Assembly: GCF_000219625.1 (NCBI RefSeq)
Contig: NC_018217.1
Location: forward strand, 248,001 to 312,000
DNA from: Zymoseptoria tritici IPO323
Lineage: Eukaryota > Ascomycota > Dothideomycetes > Mycosphaerellales > Mycosphaerellaceae
DNA length: 64,000 nucleotides
Direction of reading: 5' to 3'
Of this stretch, positions 57,532 through 64,000 are shown piece by piece (positions within the stretch are counted from its first letter, which is position 1; every line of letters starts with the position of its first letter). The notes under the pieces are model-generated. The model was not told the origin of the DNA and searched no databases. It saw nothing but the letters and a program-made list of their open reading frames with translations. The translations under genes were made by a program, and so were the position numbers.

Positions 57532-60500
57532 ATGTCGATATCAGTATACATTGGACACAACGGCCGTTGTCTTGTCCTCGACCCAAGCGAGACCAGCAGC
57601 CTCGACGCCGTCCGATCGTGGATCGCCTCGCAGACCAATATCTCGCCTCGGAGCCAGATCCTCCTCACATCGCAGGGGAAGCAAGTCCGCAATCAGACAC
57701 TCTTGACCGAGAACGAGCTATTCGTGTTCGATTCGGGCTGGTTGAACGGGAAGAAGGCGCCTACAGCTGGTAAAGATGGATCGGAGAGCGCGGAGAGTGA
57801 GGACTTCGTGCCAGGGGTAGCACCGGATACCATCAGCAATCAGAACGATCTCCAGTCATGGCAGAACCTTTTCCGATTACGCAAGAGCTGGGCAGCCGAC
57901 CTGCTGGAAGGCTGCGCAGCTCGCGCAACACTGGCCGAGCAATACAAAGCAGAGCAATCTGTCATCGAGAGGAGCTTGGGAGTTGCAGTGGCTAGCTTGC
58001 AACAACATATCAAAACTGGGGAGAAGCAATACGCGCAGAGTGCCGTATGGTCCAGCGAGCTGTTGCAGGATCAACAAGCGCATACCGAGAAATGGGAGCA
58101 GAACTTGGGCAGTTTGCGCAGTATTCCCGCGCGATCAGAGTTCGCTCGATTCATCCCTCCAATGGCGCCCATATCAGGCTCTCGCCGCAACTCCCAGCAA
58201 TACATTGCCACGCTGCAAGGCTTTATCGATGTCGTTACCGTGAAGCAGGCCGCCGGTGCCGCGAAGTCTCTCGTCAACGATCTTGCCAACAGAATAGACA
58301 AGGTCCGCGAGGATCTTACATCCGCTGCTGAGAGTAGCAATGAGCTTCTGCGCGCCGTAGGCCAAATCAACAACCGTTCTCTCGCTGATAGTACCTCGGA
58401 GCCGGCACAGCTGGTGAAGGAGATCGAGATGGTTGTCAAGAAAATGGCTTCTGACCTCGAACACGTCCAATCGCTCTCGCAGACCGCACCAGCCTTGTCG
58501 CAAGCATCGAAGATGGCCCTCCTACACACACGCAACTACCTACCGAACCTGAGCGATTATTGCAACGAGATGAACGAGCTGGTCCAACGAACACGAGAAC
58601 AAAGAGCGAGTGCAGTTGATACAACTTGGGAACATATGCGGACTCTTTCTGCCATCGAGTCCCGACTCGCGAAGCTGTACCAGGATATCAAGGAGCTGGA
58701 CGTTCCTGCAGATGAGCAACAGCCATTCATGACCTTGAGCATAGTGTCGCGACTGCCCTCTGTGTACGGCCAGCTTCTTGTGGAGTCCATCAGGCGTCGC
58801 GAGTGGGTCGCAAAGATGAAGCGAGATTGTGGGACACTACAGGAAGAGGTTGCGACCTACCAGGACGAAGAAGACAAACGGCGCAAGAAGTGGATACGGA
58901 ACGTTGAAGATGTTGTCAGTCCGGTCGCATTTCAGACCAGACCGCTCGGGATCGAGCTGAGCTTGAAGAATGAAGGTGGCAGCTGGCCAATGGTGACACG
59001 GGAGGAAGTTGCAGAGTACTTGAATACGCTTCTAGAAGTCTACGGGCCGGGTCCAGTCACAGAAGAGCTCGAACAAGCCATCAAGGATCTTGACAAGCCG
59101 ACGCGGCGGCAGGTCAAACATGCCAAAGCATTCAAGAATGGCAGCATGCACGAGGCAGCTTTTGGCGACACCTCGTTGATGCTTCGAGGTGATGAGCAGG
59201 GTAAGGCTCTGCGAGAAGCCAACACCCGTCTGGAGGAAGACTTGAGAGCTCAGAAAAGCCGTGTCCGCAAGCTCGAAGATCTTCTCCACCGCCAAAGCCA
59301 GGTCAGCCGAGCCAGCACTGGGGACATCTTCACACCAAGTAGCGAAGGCGCATTCTCGCAGAGGATAGCAACACCTCCTATTGGCGCAATGCAATATCCC
59401 GGCGAGACATCTCGACCCGGCTCTGTTAGCCAACGCAGAGGCTCCATTGCTCAAGCTCCAGGCGCCGAGGAGAGACGACTTGCTAAGCGCGTTGTCGACC
59501 TTGAAGCAGAGTTGCAGACTATGAAAGATGCTGCGATGGTTCGAAAGAGCTCCGATGCTGAAACCCAGAAGCAGGTAGAGGAGGCAATGTCCACTAAGAG
59601 GGACCTCATGGAAAACATGGAAGCTCAGCAGCGAGAATTTGCTACCGAGCGGATGAACCTGGAAAAGGACCTTCGCGAAGCCAGATACAAGATCGAAGAA
59701 GCAGAGAATGAGATTGAGCGCGCTGACGAGGAGATGACGAGGCTGAAAGAAGATGCTTCAGGTCACGCTACACGGGCTGCGACAGAACAGGACGCCAGGA
59801 CCTCGATCGAGAAGAAGTACGATCAAGCTGAGAAAGCGAGAGTACATGCGGAAGAGGAATTGCGGAAGCTGCAAAGTGCACAAGAGCAGAAGCGTGAGGT
59901 GGAGTCAGAACAATTGCAGTCACTTGCAGCTGCGCACTCCAACCTTGCCCCGGATGCTGCGACTCCGGACGGCTTGATTGCTTTGGCTGCTGCCGTCGAG
60001 GAGCTGTCCCGGAGGTCTGCTGCTCACGCAAAAGATCTCGAAGAAGCGATCAGCCTCGCAAGGTCTGAAAATGAGTCCCTTTCGTCGACTCACGAGCGAT
60101 CAAAGACCGACTTTGCGACTCTTACCCAGCATCACACCGGGACTGAAGATCAGCTTCGACAGACCGAGGAGAAGCTGGCAGCGGCAGAGGCGAAGAGCAA
60201 GTCTTTGGAGGAAGAACTCGGCCTGGAGCAAGAGCAACTTCGAATGCTTCGCAGCAAATTTGCGGAAGGTGAGACTGGTTCCGAGATCTTGAGACAACGA
60301 GTGACCGAGGAAGAGGAGCGGGCTGGCAAGCTGTCCTCTGACCTTGCGGAAGCACAATCGCACATCACCAGTCTAGATGCCGAGCTCATGCGGCTCCAGA
60401 AGATGCAGAAGCAATATGCTGCCACTGCCGACACGTCCTCCGACAGATTGGCCAAGCGTGCAGAGCGCGCGAAAGAGGTCTCGCAGAAGTTGTACGTGCA

Positions 60501-62192
60501 GAACCTTCGTCTGAGCAGGCTCCTCGAGCGCTTGGGCTTGATGGTAGCGTATCAGAATGACTCTATGGTCGTGGAACGTGCCTCGAAGATGGCTGCTAGC
60601 ACCAGCATCATGGACCCACATTCTCAGATGAGTCGCACAGCGTCGGCTGTTCAGTCACCACCTCCGACTAGGAAGTCTTCCGCTGCCGATAATGAAGCTC
60701 CGACAGATCTCAGACTTCTCCACTGGCCAGATGCAACGACTGCGGAAGATGAGGCCAATCAGTTTGAGGCATTCCTCAACCACATCTCTCGCTTCGACTT
60801 GGATGTATTTTCCGAAGCGGTGACGAAGCGAGTTAAGGACTTTGAATACACCGCCAAGAAATACAGCAAGGAGTCGAAGGAGTCCACGAAACGAGCTGAC
60901 GCTTACAAAGACCGCGCGGTCAAGTTGAGGAATGAGGCACACTCCAAGATCGCCGTGCGAGACTTCAAAGAAGGTGACATGGCACTCTTCCTTCCCACGC
61001 GAGGAGGACAGGTCAAAGGCGCTTGGGCTGCGTTCAACATCGGCTGTCCGCACTATTTCCTTGCAGAACGCGATGGCATGCGGCTGGGCACTCGCGACTT
61101 CATCGTAGCCCGCATCCAGAGAGTGGAGCAGAAAATCGTGGACCTCAGCGGTCAACGCACAGCATCAGGATCACATCTCCCAGCCGATGGTCGTAGCATT
61201 GAAACCCAAGCGAGTGAATCTTTGCAACTCGAAGACGACAATCCCTTCGATCTCTCCGACGGCCTGACATGGTGGATGGTCCACGCTGTCGAGGAACGCG
61301 GAGCCGGCGCCGCACCCACCACGCCTGGTCTGGGCAAGAGCACCGTCAGCACCGCAACTGTGGACGCCAAAGGCAGCATCCGCATCAAACCTCGTAGCAA
61401 AGGCGACGACGCTAGCAAGCATCTTAACAAGAGCTTGGACAGTCGTCGCAGCAGCACTACTTCCAAGAAGGGCGTGTCTGCGCTTGCGAGTCCGCCGTCT
61501 GCTTCACTCACGCCTACGAACCTCGATGGTGCGCGCTCTCGCTCGGAAAGTCAAAGCTCCAACCTCAACCAGCCTCCTGCAGCTGCTTCGCTTCGTCCAA
61601 TGCCCATGCCAGCAGGCTCCGGCTTGGGAATATCCGATCCCATCACCTCTTCCGCCTACACATCTCCCTCCTCCGACACCAACAATAACCCTCAGGCCTA
61701 CGAACAGGTGCGCAACGACCTCCTCTGGGGCCCATGACGCCAGCCAATCCGCGCCGAATCATGACCACCACATCCATTCAACCTACCAACGAACCACCAA
61801 TTCTAACACCCCCCTCACAGACTCGTCGAGCGTCCCATACCCCAGCTCCTACCCCCACAACCAATCAACATGATCAAGACCACATAATCGCGGCACAACA
61901 AGCACCCACCAAGAAACCCGCAAGTACACGCTCCAAGTCCCCTTCCAAGTCCGTCCGCTCTTTACAGCGGCATCTGGAGCCCCCTGCTGGTGGTAGTGCT
62001 GGTGGAGGAGGAGGAGGTAGCGCAGGAGGAGGAAGTCGACCACAATCACCCGCAAAGACATCGACGAAAGTTTCGCCGGTGAAGAGTAAACCTGCGGCTG
62101 CTGGTGCGGGCTCATCGGGGTGGGAGAGTTTGTGGTCGGCGGAGTTTTCGGTTACGAGTCCGACGAAGGAGAAGAAGAAGGGTGAGAATTGA
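57532..62192 (+). CDS. ATG11: Autophagy scaffold protein Atg11
   Basis: Exons 57532-61707 and 61821-62192 encode 1515 residues. The first exon alone ends at TGA 61735, and a separate frame continues with GSSGWESLWS, a typical Atg11 C-terminus. A 113-nt intron (CAG/GTGCGC...TCACAG) joins them in phase 0. The N-terminal ubiquitin-like part MSISVYIGHNGRCLVLDPS starts at the ATG 57532. Long coiled coils cover about residues 560-1000. The conserved C-terminal domain has ALFLPTRGG and AWAAFNIGCPHYFLAE. Atg11 organises the pre-autophagosomal structure for selective autophagy (pexophagy, mitophagy) and binds cargo receptors and Atg1. The last exon carries a Gly-rich linker. Confidence 0.92.
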
Positions 62193-62449
62193 GGTGTTTC
62201 GAACATTTAGCGACGGTGTTGGGGGGACCTATTTAGCCTTTCCGGGAGATCAAGCGACAGAAGACAGTCCAAGGGAGACCTGTACTAGAGCAACGTCGTC
62301 AAGCTGAACCCCAATCGTTTCATGTTTGCCATGTTGGTGTTCCAAACGTAAAATCTGCTATCTACACATGCTCTCATCGTAATGTCATCCGCTACAATTG
62401 CTTTTCATTTCGCTCTGCGCCAACAGCGCTATCACATCAAACAAGACAC

Positions 62450-64000
62450 TCAAGTCTTAACATCAGGCTCAACGCGGCCAATGAACTCCTGCAGCTTCAA
62501 CAGCTCCACGGCCATCTTGACGTTGTCCTTCAGATAATCCTGCGCATCCAAACCATAGCTCTTCTCATCCGTCTCGTGCTTCTCAATGTACAGACGGATC
62601 GTGGCGCCAGAGCTGCCCGTACCCGACAATCGCACGACAATGCGGCTGCCGTCGTCGAACTTGACGTAGATGCCCTGGTTCTTGCTGACGCTGCCGTCAA
62701 GATCGGTGTAGCTAAAGTCGTCCGCCTCGATGACCTTCCGGCCAGCGATTGAAGAGCCGACGAACGAGTCGCGCTTCGTGGTAATGAGCTCCTTCATGTG
62801 TGCGGTCATCTTGTTGGCGCCTTCGCTTTCGCAGCCCTCGTAGTCGTAGCGGGTGAAGAAGGTGCGGCCGTAGATTTGCCAGAAATCGTGTTGAATGCTC
62901 TTGATGCTGGGTGTGGTGCCGGTTTGCTGGCCAACTCCGGCGATGATGTTGAGCCATGCAACGACTGCCCAAAGACCGTCCTTCTCACGAATGTGGTTTG
63001 AACCTGTGCCGAATGACTCCTCTCCGCAGATGTTCATCTTGTCCGAGTCGAAGAGACCGCAGAAGAACTTCCAGCCGGTTGGCACTTCGTAGCTTTCGAG
63101 GCCCTTCTTCTTGGCGACGAGATCGACGGCGCCGGATGTTGGCATGGAACGAGCCAGACCGTAGACGCCTTGCTTCTTGAAGTATGGAATGAGGTCGGCG
63201 TGGTGTGCAATGATGGCGAGCGAGTCACCAGGTGATACGAAAGAGTTGGCACCGTAGATCATGTTGCGGTCACCGTCACCGTCAGAAGCGGCTCCGAAGT
63301 GGATGCCTTCCCGATCAACACGCTCGACCAGCGAGTGTGCGTAGACAAGGTTGGGATCTGGGTGGTGTCCACCAAAGTCTGGCAGTGGTTTGCAGTTTTG
63401 TGTGCTTCCCTTCACTCCAAGCTCTTTCTCAAAGATGTCCACACCGTAGTTGCCAGTCACACCGCTGAGGCCGTCAAAGAGGATCTTGAAGTCTTGATGT
63501 TGCTTGAGGAAGTTCTTGATCAGGTCGAAGTCGAAGATGTCCTTGAGCATGTTGACATAGTCGGTGGTGCTGTGAACGATCTCGACCTCGAGGGGGCCGT
63601 ATGTCTTGGTGCCAATGGTGGAAAGGTCGATGTCGGGAATGTCGGCGATCTTGTAGGATTTGAGAGTCTTGGAGGTTTCGTAGATCTTGTTCGTCACACT
63701 CTCCGGTGCTGGAGCTCCATTCGCAAGGTTGTACTTGATGCCGAAGTCCTCTGTGGGACCACCCGGGTTGTGAGATGCAGTGAGGAGAATTCCACCAGTG
63801 GCCTTCTTGATGCGGATCAGGTGGCTCGCGGCGGGTGTTGACATGATGCCATCCTGACCGATCAAGAGCTTCTTGACACCGTAGGCGGCACCGATCTTTG
63901 CAATCACTTGGGTGACCTCTGGGTTCCAGTAACGGCCATCACCGCCAATGACCAGGTACGAGTCCTTGACGCCTTCGGGGATGGAGAGGAGGATGGAGGC
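62450..64000 (-). CDS. Phosphoglucomutase, N-terminus beyond window
   Basis: The frame runs to the window edge with no start, so the gene is cut; the 516 codons present are most of a roughly 550-residue enzyme. It interconverts glucose-1-phosphate and glucose-6-phosphate in the cytosol through a phosphoserine. TASHNPGG holds that serine, DGDGDR binds the magnesium ion, GEESFG is the sugar-binding loop, and RLSGTGSSGATIRLY the phosphate-binding loop. No intron in the part seen. Convergent with ATG11 (257 bp between stops). Confidence 0.96.
   Translation of the reverse strand, partial: ASILLSIPEGVKDSYLVIGGDGRYWNPEVTQVIAKIGAAYGVKKLLIGQDGIMSTPAASHLIRIKKATGGILLTASHNPGGPTEDFGIKYNLANGAPAPESVTNKIYETSKTLKSYKIADIPDIDLSTIGTKTYGPLEVEIVHSTTDYVNMLKDIFDFDLIKNFLKQHQDFKILFDGLSGVTGNYGVDIFEKELGVKGSTQNCKPLPDFGGHHPDPNLVYAHSLVERVDREGIHFGAASDGDGDRNMIYGANSFVSPGDSLAIIAHHADLIPYFKKQGVYGLARSMPTSGAVDLVAKKKGLESYEVPTGWKFFCGLFDSDKMNICGEESFGTGSNHIREKDGLWAVVAWLNIIAGVGQQTGTTPSIKSIQHDFWQIYGRTFFTRYDYEGCESEGANKMTAHMKELITTKRDSFVGSSIAGRKVIEADDFSYTDLDGSVSKNQGIYVKFDDGSRIVVRLSGTGSSGATIRLYIEKHETDEKSYGLDAQDYLKDNVKMAVELLKLQEFIGRVEPDVKT

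Overview
The window looks like the genome of a filamentous ascomycete (Pezizomycotina). Genes have short GT-AG introns of about 46-115 nt, often with a TACTAAC-like branch site. The housekeeping genes are of fungal type (ATG11, ARL1, kynureninase, phosphoglucomutase), a fungal highly reducing polyketide synthase is present, and the repeats carry a RIP-like mutation pattern. A Dothideomycete is my best guess, but this is inference only.

Positions 1-12.4 kb are a gene-free repeat block. An old repeat (1-5421 and 11030 to about 12380) has lost almost all CpA and TpG while keeping CpG, as RIP produces. A younger Tad1-type LINE (5436-11015) is inserted in it, flanked by a 14-bp target-site duplication. 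Both LINE ORFs are broken by stop codons, mostly TAG.

Positions 12.6-38.9 kb hold a nine-gene secondary-metabolite cluster directly against the repeat block. It contains a P450 (-), an AtaL-like/DUF1857 protein (+), a short-chain dehydrogenase (-), a class I/II PLP enzyme (+), a Zn2Cys6 regulator (-), an M19 dipeptidase (+), a highly reducing PKS (-; KS-AT-DH-MT-ER-KR-ACP), a separate NRPS (+; T-C-A-T-C) and a membrane-bound O-acyltransferase of wax-synthase type (+). Most genes are in divergent pairs. The motif CGG-A/T-CCG, an inverted CGG with a one-base spacer suited to a Zn2Cys6 dimer, lies upstream of P450/AtaL-like, PKS/NRPS and the acyltransferase. In the two divergent promoters two copies are exactly 20 bp apart. 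The likely product is a reduced, methylated polyketide joined to one amino acid, released by the terminal C domain and then oxidised and O-acylated. The dipeptidase, PLP enzyme and AtaL-like protein recall glutathione-processing accessory enzymes of epipolythiodioxopiperazine clusters, so a sulfur-bearing product is possible.

Positions 38.9-64 kb are ordinary chromosome: two tandem paralogous genes with a degenerate zinc-binding core, ARL1, an NAD(P)-dependent reductase, a small membrane protein, two related secreted low-complexity proteins (Gly/Ser-rich and Pro/Gly/Ser-rich) that share signal peptide, intron position, Kex2 site and promoter pieces, kynureninase, ATG11, and phosphoglucomutase cut by the window end. 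Exon structures were worked out by hand from reading frame, splice consensus and family conservation. No tRNA, rRNA or CRISPR array was seen.
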